Source: Tenggerimyces flavus (lineage in GTDB: Bacteria > Actinomycetota > Actinomycetes > Propionibacteriales > Actinopolymorphaceae). From it: a DNA stretch of 64,000 nt. Positions 1 through 8,772 of this stretch are shown piece after piece (the stretch's first letter is position 1; each line of letters begins with the position of its first letter). The position numbers were made by a program, and so were the translations under genes. The notes under the pieces are model-generated. The model did no database searches. It was not told the origin of the DNA and was given only the letters and a program-made list of their open reading frames with translations. Location of the stretch: positions 806,001 to 870,000 of the forward strand of contig NZ_JAFBCM010000001.1 of NCBI RefSeq assembly GCF_016907715.1, read 5' to 3'.

Positions 1-1
1 G

Positions 2-1666
2 CTGTTCGGCCTCTGGCTCAAGCTGCTCGTGGACGCGGTCGTCGGCGCGGACCAGCGCGGCGTGATCGCGGCCTGCACGCTCATGGTGGTCACGTGGGTG
101 GGCGGATTCATGGTCGGCACCTTCGGTCGGCGCTTCAACGAGACGCTGCAGGACAAGGCGGGAGTCAACCTCGAGCACGAGCTCATCCACGTCGCGGCCG
201 GCACCCACTCGATCCAGTACCTGGAGCTGCCCCGGTACGTGGATCGGCTCGACCCACTCCGCAAGGAAGCCTGGATCGTGCATTGGACGTTGGAGGCCCT
301 CGCCGAGACGCTTGGTGCGTTCGCGCAGGCCGCGTTCACCATCGCCCTGCTGGTGAGCATCCATCCGGCGCTCGCGCTACTGCCCGCGTTCGGCATACCC
401 GCCCTCCTCGCCGCTCGCGCTGCGGCGCTGCGAGAGAAGCGCGCGGAGGAAGGCACCGCCGCGCACCGACGCCGGCAGCGGCACTTCGTCAAGCTGGGGA
501 CGGATTCCTCGCCGGGCAAGGAGATTCGGGTCTTCGGCCTGGAACGTGAGCTGGTCCGGTTGAGTCGAGTGGAGTGGTCGAAGGAGCACGCGATCCAAAC
601 GCGCGTCGCGTGGAAGGGCACCGGCTGGCAGGTGGCCACGTCGGCGTTCTTCGCCGTCGGCTTCGTTGGCGTGCTCGTTCTCGTCGGCCTTTCCGTCGCG
701 CGTGGAACGGCGACCGTCGGCGACCTCGCACTGGCGCTCGTCCTCGCGCGAACGATGAGCCACAATCTTGGCATGGTGGTCGGGATGACGCGTTGGCTGG
801 TCGACTGCCTCGCGACCGGCCAGCGGTTCCTCTGGCTGGTCGAGCGAGGTCGGGCGGAGGAACCGGCCGCGACCGCGCCGGTGCCGGCCCGGTTGAAGCA
901 GGGCATGGTGTTGAAGAACCTCTCGTTCGGCTACCCCGGGACCGACCGCGTGATCCTGGACGACGTCACGCTGACTCTGGCCGCGGGCAGCGTGGTGGCC
1001 TTGGTCGGCGAGAACGGAGCCGGGAAGAGCACTTTGGTCAAGCTGCTCTGCGGAATGTACGAGCCGACCGGCGGCGCGGTCCTCGTCGACGGAACCGATC
1101 TCCGCGAGCTGGATCCGCGGGAATGGCGCAAGCGCTGTACGGGAGCGTTCCAGGACCACGCGAGGCTGGAGCTCCAGGTCCGGGACGCCGTCACCATCGG
1201 CGACCTCGACCGGCTCGGTGACCGCGACGCCGCGGAGGATTCGCTGGCCGCGGCTGGGGCGGCCGAACTGGCAAGCACGTTGCCGAATGGACTCGACACC
1301 CAGCTCGGGACGACCTGGCCCGGCGGCACCGACCTGTCAGGGGGCCAGTGGCAGAAGGTCGCGTTGGCCCGTGGGCTGATGCGCGACGACCCACTCCTGA
1401 CCGTGCTGGACGAACCCACCGCCAGCCTGGACGCGCAGACCGAAGACGCATTGTTCGCCCGGTACGCCGCCGAAGCCCGTCGAAGCCGTCCCTCGAACGG
1501 GGTGACCCTGCTCGTTTCGCACCGGTTCTCCACCGTACGGGCTGCCGATCACATCGTCGTTCTCGGCCACACCGGGGTCCTCGAACAGGGGAGCCACGAC
1601 GAGCTGATCCGCCGGGACGGTGTCTACGCGGAGCTCTACCACCTGCAGGCACGCGGCTACAGGTGA
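2..1666 (+). CDS. ABC transporter, fused permease/ATPase (5' end outside window)
   Basis: The reading frame is open at the left edge, so the true start lies outside; a GTG at 29 is only an internal codon. The first roughly 290 residues are a transmembrane exporter domain with several hydrophobic helices. The rest is a complete nucleotide-binding domain: Walker A GENGAGKST (about 1005-1035), signature LSGGQ (about 1336-1350), Walker B LLTVLDEPTASLD (about 1396-1434) and H-loop SHRFSTV. This is the fused half-transporter architecture of multidrug, peptide or lipid exporters. The substrate cannot be deduced. It ends against a strong hairpin shared with the convergent importer operon. Confidence 0.9.
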   Translation: MFGLWLKLLVDAVVGADQRGVIAACTLMVVTWVGGFMVGTFGRRFNETLQDKAGVNLEHELIHVAAGTHSIQYLELPRYVDRLDPLRKEAWIVHWTLEALAETLGAFAQAAFTIALLVSIHPALALLPAFGIPALLAARAAALREKRAEEGTAAHRRRQRHFVKLGTDSSPGKEIRVFGLERELVRLSRVEWSKEHAIQTRVAWKGTGWQVATSAFFAVGFVGVLVLVGLSVARGTATVGDLALALVLARTMSHNLGMVVGMTRWLVDCLATGQRFLWLVERGRAEEPAATAPVPARLKQGMVLKNLSFGYPGTDRVILDDVTLTLAAGSVVALVGENGAGKSTLVKLLCGMYEPTGGAVLVDGTDLRELDPREWRKRCTGAFQDHARLELQVRDAVTIGDLDRLGDRDAAEDSLAAAGAAELASTLPNGLDTQLGTTWPGGTDLSGGQWQKVALARGLMRDDPLLTVLDEPTASLDAQTEDALFARYAAEARRSRPSNGVTLLVSHRFSTVRAADHIVVLGHTGVLEQGSHDELIRRDGVYAELYHLQARGYR

Positions 1667-1673
1667 GAAAGAC

Positions 1674-1711
1674 CGAGCACCCTCGTCCCAGCCGCGGGAC
1701 GAGGGTGCTCG
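1674..1711. terminator. Bidirectional hairpin terminator
   Basis: Perfect 16-bp inverted repeat (1674-1689 and 1696-1711) around a 6-nt loop. It lies between the stop of the exporter and the stop of the convergent solute-binding protein gene. There is no long T-run, as is usual in high-GC actinomycetes. It can serve both strands. Confidence 0.85.
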
Positions 1712-1723
1712 ACGTTCTCGGCC

Positions 1724-2653
1724 CTAGCTCAGGCCGGCGCCGTCCAACCACGCCTTCGCGATGTCGTCGGGGTTCTTCTTGTCCACCTCGGCCTGCTTCA
1801 CCAGGTCGGCGAGCGTCGGGGTGTCGAGCTTCGCCGACACCGCGTTGAGCGCTTCCTTCACGGTGTCCGAAGCTTTCGACTTGGTGATCAACGGCACCAC
1901 GTTCTGTGCCGCGAACAGGCTCTTCGGGTCGTCGAGCACGACGAAGTTGTTCTCCGCGATCGCCGACTGCGTGGTGAACAGGTTGACGGCCTGCACCTGC
2001 CCGTTCTTCAACGCCTGCACGGAAAGCGGCCCCGCCACGTCCAGCGGACGGAACTGCTTGAACTCCAGCCCGTACTTCTCCTTCAGCCCGACGAGGCCGG
2101 TCTGCCGGGTACGGAACTCAGGCGGTCCGCCGATGACGATGTCCTTGGCCACCGGGCCAAGATCCTCGATCGACTTCAGCTTGTACTGGTCCGCGACCTC
2201 CTGCGTGACGACGATCGCGTCCTTGTCCTCCGCGGCAGCCTTGTCCAGCACCGTCAGGGTCTCCGGCAGCTTCGCCGGGATCGCGTCGTACACCTCGTCC
2301 GGCGTCACCGCGGCCGTCTGCTTGTCGAAGAACTGCAGCAGCACGCCGGAGTACTCCGGGATCAGGTCGATCGACCCGTCCTCGAGCGCCTGCATGAACG
2401 CCTCGCGGTTGCCGATGTTGAGCTTCTTGGTGACCTTGACGCCCTTCGCCTCGAGCGCGCCAGCGTAGATCTCCGCGAGCACGACGTTCTCCGGGAAGTT
2501 CGCCGATCCCACCACGATCGTGTCGGTCGGCGCCTTCGAGCTGTCGGTGTCGCCGCTCGGCGTGGCCAGCGGGTCCCCGCCCGCACCGCACCCCGCAACG
2601 AGGGCGAGCGCCCCGACCGCGAGCCCCGCGGCGAGTCTCTGGAACGGTTTCAT
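1724..2653 (-). CDS. Glycine betaine/choline-type ABC transporter substrate-binding lipoprotein
   Basis: Protein of 309 aa with a lipoprotein signal (hydrophobic stretch ending in the lipobox LVAGC, Cys22) and an OpuAC/OsmF-like fold: TIVVGSANFPENVVLAEIYA, then a long periplasmic-binding-type domain with DLIPEYSGVLLQF, typical of osmoprotectant binders. It would be tethered outside the membrane and deliver betaine, choline or a related quaternary amine to the two permeases downstream on the same strand. ATG at 2653 has a good upstream GAAGGAGAG. It is the last gene in map order but the closest to the terminator, so the transcribed order is ATPase, permease, permease, binding protein. The exact ligand is not determined. 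Confidence 0.9.
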   Translation of the reverse strand: MKPFQRLAAGLAVGALALVAGCGAGGDPLATPSGDTDSSKAPTDTIVVGSANFPENVVLAEIYAGALEAKGVKVTKKLNIGNREAFMQALEDGSIDLIPEYSGVLLQFFDKQTAAVTPDEVYDAIPAKLPETLTVLDKAAAEDKDAIVVTQEVADQYKLKSIEDLGPVAKDIVIGGPPEFRTRQTGLVGLKEKYGLEFKQFRPLDVAGPLSVQALKNGQVQAVNLFTTQSAIAENNFVVLDDPKSLFAAQNVVPLITKSKASDTVKEALNAVSAKLDTPTLADLVKQAEVDKKNPDDIAKAWLDGAGLS

Positions 2654-2701
2654 CTGGGAGTTCTCTCCTTCGTTGCTGCTACCGGTTCGGTACGCATGCC
2701 A

Positions 2702-3457
2702 TCAACGTGCTGCGACCAGCTCTTCTTCCTTCACGTCGCTTTCCGCGGCGGTCTCCGCCACCAGGTCGCGCCGTCCAGTGCGCTTGGACAGTCCGCGCGG
2801 GACCAGCAGCCACTGCACGAACGCCAGCACCAGCTCGAACGCCACCGCCAACAGAGCCACCAGAATCGCGCCGCCCAGCATCACCTGGTACTGCTGGTTG
2901 GCCAGTCCGTCGAGCACGAACCGGCCCAGGCCACCGAGCGAGACGACGGCGGCGATCGTCGCGGTCGAGACGATCTGCAGCATCGCGCTGCGGATGCCGG
3001 ACATCATCAGCGGCAACGCGCAGGGCGTCTCGATCTTGAACAACACCTGCCCGCCGGTCATCCCCATCCCGTACGCGGCGTCCCGCGCCGCCTCGTCTAC
3101 GCCCTCGACTCCCGCGTACGTCGTCGCGAGGATCGGCGGAACGGCCAGCACCACGAGGACGAAGATGCTCGGCACCAGGTAGGCCGCGTCTCCGGGAAGC
3201 AGCGGACCCACGATGATCGCGGCGAGGATCACCAGACCCAGCGTCGGCAGCGCGCGGAACGCGTTCGCCAGCCCGGCGACGAGGAACTTCCCCTTGCCGG
3301 TGTGCCCGATGTACAGCCCGAGCGGGATGCCGATCGCGGCGGCGAGGATCAGCGCGAGCACCGAGTAGCCGATGTGCTCGATGAGCCTGTTCGGAATCCC
3401 GTCGATGCCGGACCAGTTGACGGGATCTCTGAGCCAGTCGAAGAATCCGGTGATCAT
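2702..3457 (-). CDS. Osmoprotectant ABC transporter permease (second)
   Basis: Protein of 251 aa with about six membrane helices and the binding-protein-dependent transport permease signature region (GLANAFRALPTLGLVILAAI). It belongs to the OpuCB/OpuCD (YehW/YehY) type. Its ATG overlaps the TGA of the preceding permease (ATGA, 3454-3457), so the two are translationally coupled and probably form a heterodimeric channel with the other permease. A 48-nt gap separates it from the binding-protein gene. Confidence 0.9.
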   Translation of the reverse strand: MITGFFDWLRDPVNWSGIDGIPNRLIEHIGYSVLALILAAAIGIPLGLYIGHTGKGKFLVAGLANAFRALPTLGLVILAAIIVGPLLPGDAAYLVPSIFVLVVLAVPPILATTYAGVEGVDEAARDAAYGMGMTGGQVLFKIETPCALPLMMSGIRSAMLQIVSTATIAAVVSLGGLGRFVLDGLANQQYQVMLGGAILVALLAVAFELVLAFVQWLLVPRGLSKRTGRRDLVAETAAESDVKEEELVAAR

Positions 3458-4101
3458 GCGCGCGCCCTTCGCCAGGGAGTCAGCATTCGGGTACCGACCA
3501 GAACGACCGCGTCGAGCGCCAGCGCCAACGCGACCGACAGGACGAGCCCGGTGAGCAGCGGGGCCGGGAAGTTGCGCTGGAACCCGTCGATGAACAGGCT
3601 GCCGAGCTGAGAGACCCCGATCAGCGAGGCGACGCTGACCATGCTCACGTTCGACACGACCGCCACGCGGAGGCCGGCGGCGATGAACGGGACCGCCACC
3701 GGGAGCTCGACGGAGATGAACTGGCGGAACGGTTTGTAGCCCATCGCCTGCGCCGCCTGCCGGACGTCCTCGGGCACCGCCGCGAGACCGTCAGCGACCG
3801 TACGGACGAGCAACGCGACGGAGTAGACGGTCAGCGCCGCGATCACGTTCGCGTCGTCGAGGATGCCGAAGCCGAAGATCACCGGAGCGATCACGAACAA
3901 CGCCAGCGACGGGATCGTGTAGAGCAGGCCGGTGATGCCGATCATCGGCGGATAGACCCAGCGGAACCGGCGCGCCACCCAGCCCAACGGGATCGCCAGC
4001 ACCAGGCCGATCACCACGGGAACGAGCGTGAGGTAGACGTGCCGGACGAAGACCGTGAAGATCTCGCTGGCGTTGCTCGAGAACCACTCGAACCAGTTCA
4101 T
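3454..4101 (-). CDS. Osmoprotectant ABC transporter permease (first)
   Basis: Protein of 215 aa, shorter than its partner, with five to six hydrophobic helices and the family signature around LLYTIPSLALFVIAPVIFG. It is a paralogue of the other permease in this operon, as in OpuB/OpuC systems that use two different membrane subunits. The start ATG overlaps the stop of the ATPase gene (ATGA at 4098-4101) and its stop overlaps the start of the next permease, a chain of coupled genes typical of a single complex. Confidence 0.9.
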   Translation of the reverse strand: MNWFEWFSSNASEIFTVFVRHVYLTLVPVVIGLVLAIPLGWVARRFRWVYPPMIGITGLLYTIPSLALFVIAPVIFGFGILDDANVIAALTVYSVALLVRTVADGLAAVPEDVRQAAQAMGYKPFRQFISVELPVAVPFIAAGLRVAVVSNVSMVSVASLIGVSQLGSLFIDGFQRNFPAPLLTGLVLSVALALALDAVVLVGTRMLTPWRRARA

Positions 4102-5207
4102 CCGGTGACCTCGGCAACTCCCGGGTGCGCCTCGTCGACCTTCTCCAGGACGCGGCCCGCGACGACGGTTCCGAGCAGCCGGCCCTGGCCGTCGGTGACG
4201 ACGCCGCGGCCGGTCGGCGAGGACAGCGCGGCGTCGAGGATGCCGCGCAGCGATCCGTCGACGGACGCCACCGTTCCGCCCCGGTTGAGGACGTCCGGCG
4301 TCACCTCGTCGTCCAACCGGTCGACGTCAATCCAGCCTTGCGGGCGCTGGCCATCGTCGAGGACGAGCACCCAGCCGTCGGTCGCGGCCGAACGTGCCTC
4401 GGCGGCGGTCTGCCCCAACTTCACGGTCGGCTCGGAGTCGAGCTCGATCCCGTCAGCCTGCATGAACGACAGCGCCCGGTAGCCGCGGTCCCGTCCGACG
4501 AACCCCGCGACGAAGTCGTCGGCAGGGTCGGCCAGCAGCTCCGCGGGCGTCGCCATCTGAGCGAGGATGCCGCCCGTGCGGAACACCGCCACCTGGTCGC
4601 CGAGCTTGATCGCCTCGTCGATGTCGTGCGTGACGAACACGATCGTCTTGTCCAGCTCGTTCTGCAGCCGCAGGAACTCCTCCTGCAGACCCTCGCGGAC
4701 GACGGGGTCGACGGCGGAGAACGGCTCGTCCATCAGCATCACCGGCGGATCGGCCGCGAGCGCGCGAGCGACGCCGACGCGCTGCTGCTGCCCGCCGGAC
4801 AGCTGCGACGGATAGCGCTGCGCGAACGCACCGGGCAGGCCGACGCGCTCGAGCACCTCGCGCGCACGGCTGCGCGCCTTCGCCTTGTCCCAGCCGAGCA
4901 GCAGCGGAACGGTCGCGACGTTGTCGACCACCGTCCGGTGTGGGAACAGGCCCGCGTGCTGGATCACGTACCCGATGCCGCGCCGCAGCGTGGCAGGGTC
5001 CTTACCTCCCGTTTCGTCACCGTCGATCAGGATGCGCCCGCTCGTGGGCTCGATCATCCGGTTGATCATGCGGAGGGAGGTCGTCTTGCCGCAGCCCGAA
5101 GGTCCGACGAACACGGTGATCTTCCCGGACGGAGCCTGCAGATTCACCTCGTTCACCGCGACGGTGCCGTCGGGGTAACGCTTGGTGACGGAATCGAACT
5201 CGATCAC
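4098..5207 (-). CDS. Glycine betaine/choline ABC transporter ATP-binding protein with C-terminal CBS domains
   Basis: Protein of 369 aa beginning with GTG at 5207, chosen because GAGGAG lies 7 nt upstream and the alignment to OpuCA/ProV begins there (VIEFDSVTKRYPDGTVAVN). The open frame continues upstream without homology. Walker A GPSGCGKTTS, signature LSGGQQQRVG, Walker B VMLMDEPFSAVDP and H-loop VFVTHDIDEAI are all intact. The C-terminal third (about residues 255-369) resembles a pair of CBS repeats, the ionic-strength-sensing module of this family. First gene of the importer operon; 54 bp separate it from the divergent lyase-like gene. Confidence 0.92.
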   Translation of the reverse strand: MIEFDSVTKRYPDGTVAVNEVNLQAPSGKITVFVGPSGCGKTTSLRMINRMIEPTSGRILIDGDETGGKDPATLRRGIGYVIQHAGLFPHRTVVDNVATVPLLLGWDKAKARSRAREVLERVGLPGAFAQRYPSQLSGGQQQRVGVARALAADPPVMLMDEPFSAVDPVVREGLQEEFLRLQNELDKTIVFVTHDIDEAIKLGDQVAVFRTGGILAQMATPAELLADPADDFVAGFVGRDRGYRALSFMQADGIELDSEPTVKLGQTAAEARSAATDGWVLVLDDGQRPQGWIDVDRLDDEVTPDVLNRGGTVASVDGSLRGILDAALSSPTGRGVVTDGQGRLLGTVVAGRVLEKVDEAHPGVAEVTG

Positions 5208-5261
5208 GCCGGCACTCCTCGGTCGACGGAAGCACAATGGCCAGAGGACCACACTAGTCAT

Positions 5262-6704
5262 GTGGGACCGACAGACATCTTCCTCGACGGAGAGTCGTTG
5301 ACACCTTACGACGTTGTTTCCGTCGTACGAGGCGGTGCGACCGTCGCCCTCGACCCGGTCGCACGGGCACGGGTCGAGGCCACGGCGAGGGCCGTGCAGC
5401 AGGCCGTCGCCTGGCGTCCGGTGTACGGGGCGACCACCGGCGTCGGCGCGAACCGCGACGTCGTGGCCGAACGAGCGGGCCACGGCCAGCGCATCCTGCT
5501 GAGCCACGCGACTGCCGGCGGCGACGCACTGCCGGACGAGGTCGCGCGGGCTGTGCTCGTCGTCCGGGCGAACCAGCTCGCAGCGGGCGGATCGGGCACG
5601 CGGGCCGAGGTGCTCGACGGACTCGTCGTCGCGATCGGCCTGGGCGCGGCGCCGTTGCTGCACGGCTACACCGGGATCGGTACGGGCGATCTGTCCGCAC
5701 TCGCCGAGCTCGGGCTGCAACTCGCGGGCGAGCTGCCCTGGCGGTCGGGGGCGCCGCCGGTGGTCGCGCTCACCGACCTCGACGTACTGCCGTTCCTGTC
5801 GAGCACCGCCGCGACCGTGGCGCAGGCGATCGTCGCCGCGATCGACCTCGCCGAGCTGCTCACCGCCACGTACCCGGTGACCGCGCTGTCGTTCGTCGCG
5901 CTCGGCGGCAACCCGGAAGCGTTCGACGCCCGGGTGCACGAGGCCCGCCCGCAACCCGGTCAGGCCGAGGCGGCGAAGGCAGTCCGCGACCTGCTCGCCG
6001 GTGGCAGGCCGACGACACCGCTGCGGATCCAGGACCCGTTCGGCCTGCGATCGTTTCCCCAGGTGCACGGTCCGGCCGTCCACGCGCTCGATCGGCTGTT
6101 GGAGGTCCTGACCATCGAGCTCAACTCGCGCGCCGAGAACCCGCTCGTCGTACGAACCGAGGCCGGCGGCGACGTTCTGCACCACGGCAACTGGCACGGC
6201 GCGCCGGTCGCCTTGGCGTTGGACTCGGCTCGGCTCGCCCTGCACTCGGTCGCGTCGCTGTCGGTCGCGCGCACCGCGAGCCTGATGAACCCGGACCTCA
6301 CCGCGCTCACGTCGTTCCTCGCCGAGGGCCCGGCGGGGTCGTCGGGAGCGATGGGGGTGGAGTACGTCCAGCACGCGGCGCTGGCGCGGCTGCGTTCGCT
6401 GGCCGCTCCCGCGAGCCTCTCGACGGCCCGGATGTCGCGCGGCGCGGAGGACCACGCGAGCTTCTCGACCGAGGCGGCTCGGCTGACCGGGGAGAGCGTG
6501 CAGCCGTTCCGTACGGTGCTCGCGTGCGAGCTGGTCACCGCGACGCGGGCGCTCCGGCTGGCCGGCGCGAAGCCCGCCGACCTGCTGCCGTCCGGGGTGG
6601 GTGAGGCGTACCAACGCGCGTACGACGAGCTACCTCCGGACCTCGGCGACCGACCCCTGACAATCGACATCGCGAAAGCCGAGGCACTGCTCGTCGCTCG
6701 CTAG
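5262..6704 (+). CDS. Aromatic amino acid lyase-like protein (histidine ammonia-lyase family) with altered MIO triad
   Basis: Protein of 480 aa with the full fold of histidine/phenylalanine ammonia-lyases: VYGATTGVGANRD (catalytic Tyr55 region), IQDPFGLRSFPQVHG, ELNSRAENPLV and SRGAEDHASF. The family's Ala-Ser-Gly that cyclises to the MIO electrophile is here Gly-Thr-Gly (residues 140-142, in TGIGTGDLSAL). So it may not make MIO, and ordinary histidase activity should not be assumed. The GTG start at 5262 is the first in-frame start after the divergent importer promoter region; the frame stays open upstream without homology. No other hut genes are nearby. Its TAG stop is also part of the next gene's promoter. 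Confidence 0.75.
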   Translation: MGPTDIFLDGESLTPYDVVSVVRGGATVALDPVARARVEATARAVQQAVAWRPVYGATTGVGANRDVVAERAGHGQRILLSHATAGGDALPDEVARAVLVVRANQLAAGGSGTRAEVLDGLVVAIGLGAAPLLHGYTGIGTGDLSALAELGLQLAGELPWRSGAPPVVALTDLDVLPFLSSTAATVAQAIVAAIDLAELLTATYPVTALSFVALGGNPEAFDARVHEARPQPGQAEAAKAVRDLLAGGRPTTPLRIQDPFGLRSFPQVHGPAVHALDRLLEVLTIELNSRAENPLVVRTEAGGDVLHHGNWHGAPVALALDSARLALHSVASLSVARTASLMNPDLTALTSFLAEGPAGSSGAMGVEYVQHAALARLRSLAAPASLSTARMSRGAEDHASFSTEAARLTGESVQPFRTVLACELVTATRALRLAGAKPADLLPSGVGEAYQRAYDELPPDLGDRPLTIDIAKAEALLVAR

Positions 6705-6707
6705 GGT
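6702..6707 (+). promoter_or_regulatory. -10 element of a leaderless promoter for the sulfatase
   Basis: TAGGGT, 8 nt before the ATG at 6716. Its first three bases are the stop codon of the upstream lyase-like gene. No ribosome binding site precedes the ATG. Confidence 0.55.
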
Positions 6708-6715
6708 GGTCGATC

Positions 6716-8176
6716 ATGAGCGCGACCAGGCCGAACGTGCTGCTCCTGATGACCGACCAGCAACGCGCTGACTTCACTCTCGGCGCGGGCTTCGAGCTCG
6801 ACACGATGCCGTTCGTCGACTCGCTCGCCGCGCGCGGCAGGCGGATCCGCAACGCGTACACAACGGCCCCGGCCTGCGTCCCGGCGCGGACGAGCCTGCT
6901 GACCGGCCGCTATCCGTCGGCACATCGGGTCCGGCAGAACTCCGCGGTCTCCCACGTCGTGCGCGGCGACGACCTGCTCGATGTTCTACGCGGCGCGGGC
7001 TACTCGCTGCACTTCGCGGGCAAGACGCACATGTACCGCAAGGCCGAGGACTTCGACACGTTCGCCGGTCCGTACTGGCACGAGACCGGTCCCGAGGCGA
7101 CGCCGGAGGACGCGGCGTTCGCGGACTGGATGCGCTCGATCGACCACGGCCCGGCCCTCGAGCCGACACCGTTCCCACTCGAGCGGGAGTTCCCGTACCG
7201 GATCGTGTCGGACGCGATCGCCGGGCTCGAGCAACGGGACAAGGACAAACCGTTCTTCAGCTGGCTGTCGTTCCCGGAGCCGCACAACCCGTACCAGGCG
7301 CCAGAGCCGTACTTCTCGATGTTCCCCGACGTGCCCGACCGCGCGCACGGTCCGGAGGCCGCGCTGGCTAAGGGCGGCATGTACCGCTGGCTGCGTGAGC
7401 TGCAGGAGTCGAAGCGCCCTGGGTACGACGACCTGTGGCGGCGCTACCGGTCGACGTACTGCGGCATGCTGCGGCTCATCGACGACCAGCTGCGGCGGCT
7501 GTTCGCGTACCTGGACAAGAACGGGCTCGCCGAGAACACGCTGGTCTGCTTCATCGCCGACCACGGCGACTACGTCGGCGACTACGGCCTGCAGCGCAAG
7601 GGCGCGGGGATGCCGGAGGTGCTGATGCGCATCCCGTTCGTCGTCGCCGGGCCGGGAGTCGTGGCCGGCGCCGACGACGTCTACGTCACGCTCGCCGACC
7701 TGCTGCCGACGCTGTGCGAGGCGGTCGGCGAGCCGATCCCGTTCGGCGTGCAGGGCCGCAGCCTCTGGCCAGTGCTGACCGGAAGCCCTTACCCCGTTGA
7801 GGAGTTCGCGAGTTGCTACGCCGAGCGCGGGTACGGCGGAGTGCCGTACGAACCCGACGAGCACCCACCACTGCACTTCTCCTACGAGGGTGAGACGTAC
7901 GACGAGCTCAATTCCGTCACCCAGAGCGGCTTCACTCGCATGCTCCGCACCGGCGACTGGAAGCTGCTGTACGACAACGCCGGAACGGGCGAGCTGTACG
8001 ACCTGAGCACGGACCCGTACGAACTCGACAACCTCTGGTCCACCCGTCCCGACGTCCGCGCCGAACTGCTGGAACGCCTGCTGCTGTGGGCGAATCGCGT
8101 TGTCGACGATCTTCCGCAGGCGGCCTACACGCCGAAGAGGTCCCCCCACAACTGGCGGTGGGCGGACGAACCGTAG
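6716..8176 (+). CDS. Sulfatase (type I, formylglycine-dependent)
   Basis: Protein of 486 aa of the alkaline-phosphatase superfamily. N-terminal metal site RPNVLLLMTDQQR (Asp14); active-site motif C-V-P-A-R at Cys54 followed by TSLLTGR, the canonical Cys-type sulfatase signature converted to formylglycine; second metal site FIADHGDYVGDYGL. No signal peptide is visible, so it probably acts in the cytoplasm on an imported sulfate ester. The substrate is unknown; the family also contains phosphonate monoester hydrolases. The leaderless-type promoter suggests independent expression. It ends 14 nt before the convergent DinB gene. Confidence 0.9.
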   Translation: MSATRPNVLLLMTDQQRADFTLGAGFELDTMPFVDSLAARGRRIRNAYTTAPACVPARTSLLTGRYPSAHRVRQNSAVSHVVRGDDLLDVLRGAGYSLHFAGKTHMYRKAEDFDTFAGPYWHETGPEATPEDAAFADWMRSIDHGPALEPTPFPLEREFPYRIVSDAIAGLEQRDKDKPFFSWLSFPEPHNPYQAPEPYFSMFPDVPDRAHGPEAALAKGGMYRWLRELQESKRPGYDDLWRRYRSTYCGMLRLIDDQLRRLFAYLDKNGLAENTLVCFIADHGDYVGDYGLQRKGAGMPEVLMRIPFVVAGPGVVAGADDVYVTLADLLPTLCEAVGEPIPFGVQGRSLWPVLTGSPYPVEEFASCYAERGYGGVPYEPDEHPPLHFSYEGETYDELNSVTQSGFTRMLRTGDWKLLYDNAGTGELYDLSTDPYELDNLWSTRPDVRAELLERLLLWANRVVDDLPQAAYTPKRSPHNWRWADEP

Positions 8177-8190
8177 GCCTCCTGCCGCGG

Positions 8191-8742
8191 CTACGCCTCG
8201 CTGGGCGGGTCCTCCCCCACCAGCCCGTCGACGGACTCGCGGATGATGTCCGCGTGTCCGGTGTGCCGCGCGTACTCCTCGATGATGTCGACCAGCATCC
8301 GTCGCAGCGTCGGCGTGCGACCGTCCGACCAGGTGTACACCTGCGGGCGGTCGAGCCCACCGCCTTCGGTGAGCGCCTTGGAGATCAGCGCACGCGAGCG
8401 GGCGACGGTCTCGGTCCACAACGCCAGCAGTTCCTCGGGTGAGTCGTCGGCGGCCGTTCGCCACTCCCAGTCCGGGTCGGAGTCCCAGTCCACGTTCCAC
8501 AGCGGCTGATAGTCGTTCCCCCAGAGCCGGTGCGAGAAGTAGTCGTCCTCGACGAGCGAGATGTGCTTGATCAGTCCGCCGAGCGTCATCGACGAGGCCG
8601 CGGTCGTCGCCCGCAGGCCAGCCGCGTCCACGCCGCTGCTGGCCTTCCAGATGAACGTGCGGCGCATGCGTTCCAGCGAGCCCACCAGGGTGTCGGCCTC
8701 GTTGCCCGCGACGGGTGGCTCGGTCAGGTGCGATTCGGTCAT
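8191..8742 (-). CDS. DinB/DUF664 family protein
   Basis: Protein of 183 aa with the four-helix DinB-like fold: SSMTLGGLIKHISLVEDDYF carries the first metal-ligand His, and EEYARHTGHADIIRESVDG carries the His pair near the C terminus. In actinomycetes such proteins are often mycothiol-dependent transferases or detoxification enzymes; the reaction here is unknown. It is clearly a paralogue of the protein at 24786-25325 (same motifs and the same WDxDPDWxW segment). ATG at 8742 lies 7 nt after a TAGGCT -10 box and has no ribosome binding site. Confidence 0.85.
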   Translation of the reverse strand: MTESHLTEPPVAGNEADTLVGSLERMRRTFIWKASSGVDAAGLRATTAASSMTLGGLIKHISLVEDDYFSHRLWGNDYQPLWNVDWDSDPDWEWRTAADDSPEELLALWTETVARSRALISKALTEGGGLDRPQVYTWSDGRTPTLRRMLVDIIEEYARHTGHADIIRESVDGLVGEDPPSEA

Positions 8743-8749
8743 GGCACGC

Positions 8750-8755
8750 AGCCTA
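8750..8755 (-). promoter_or_regulatory. -10 element of a leaderless promoter (DinB gene)
   Basis: On the minus strand TAGGCT followed by 7 nt and the ATG at 8742. No Shine-Dalgarno-like sequence is present. Confidence 0.55.
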
Positions 8756-8772
8756 GGACCCGTTCCGGACGA

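Noticed and set aside
2680-2692. TACCG-GTT-CGGTA palindrome between importer genes
   Set aside because: Short, and within an operon; could be chance.
4125-5261. Upstream extension of the ammonia-lyase-like frame on the plus strand
   Set aside because: It is antisense to the importer ATPase gene and shows no homology; GC-rich frames stay open by chance.
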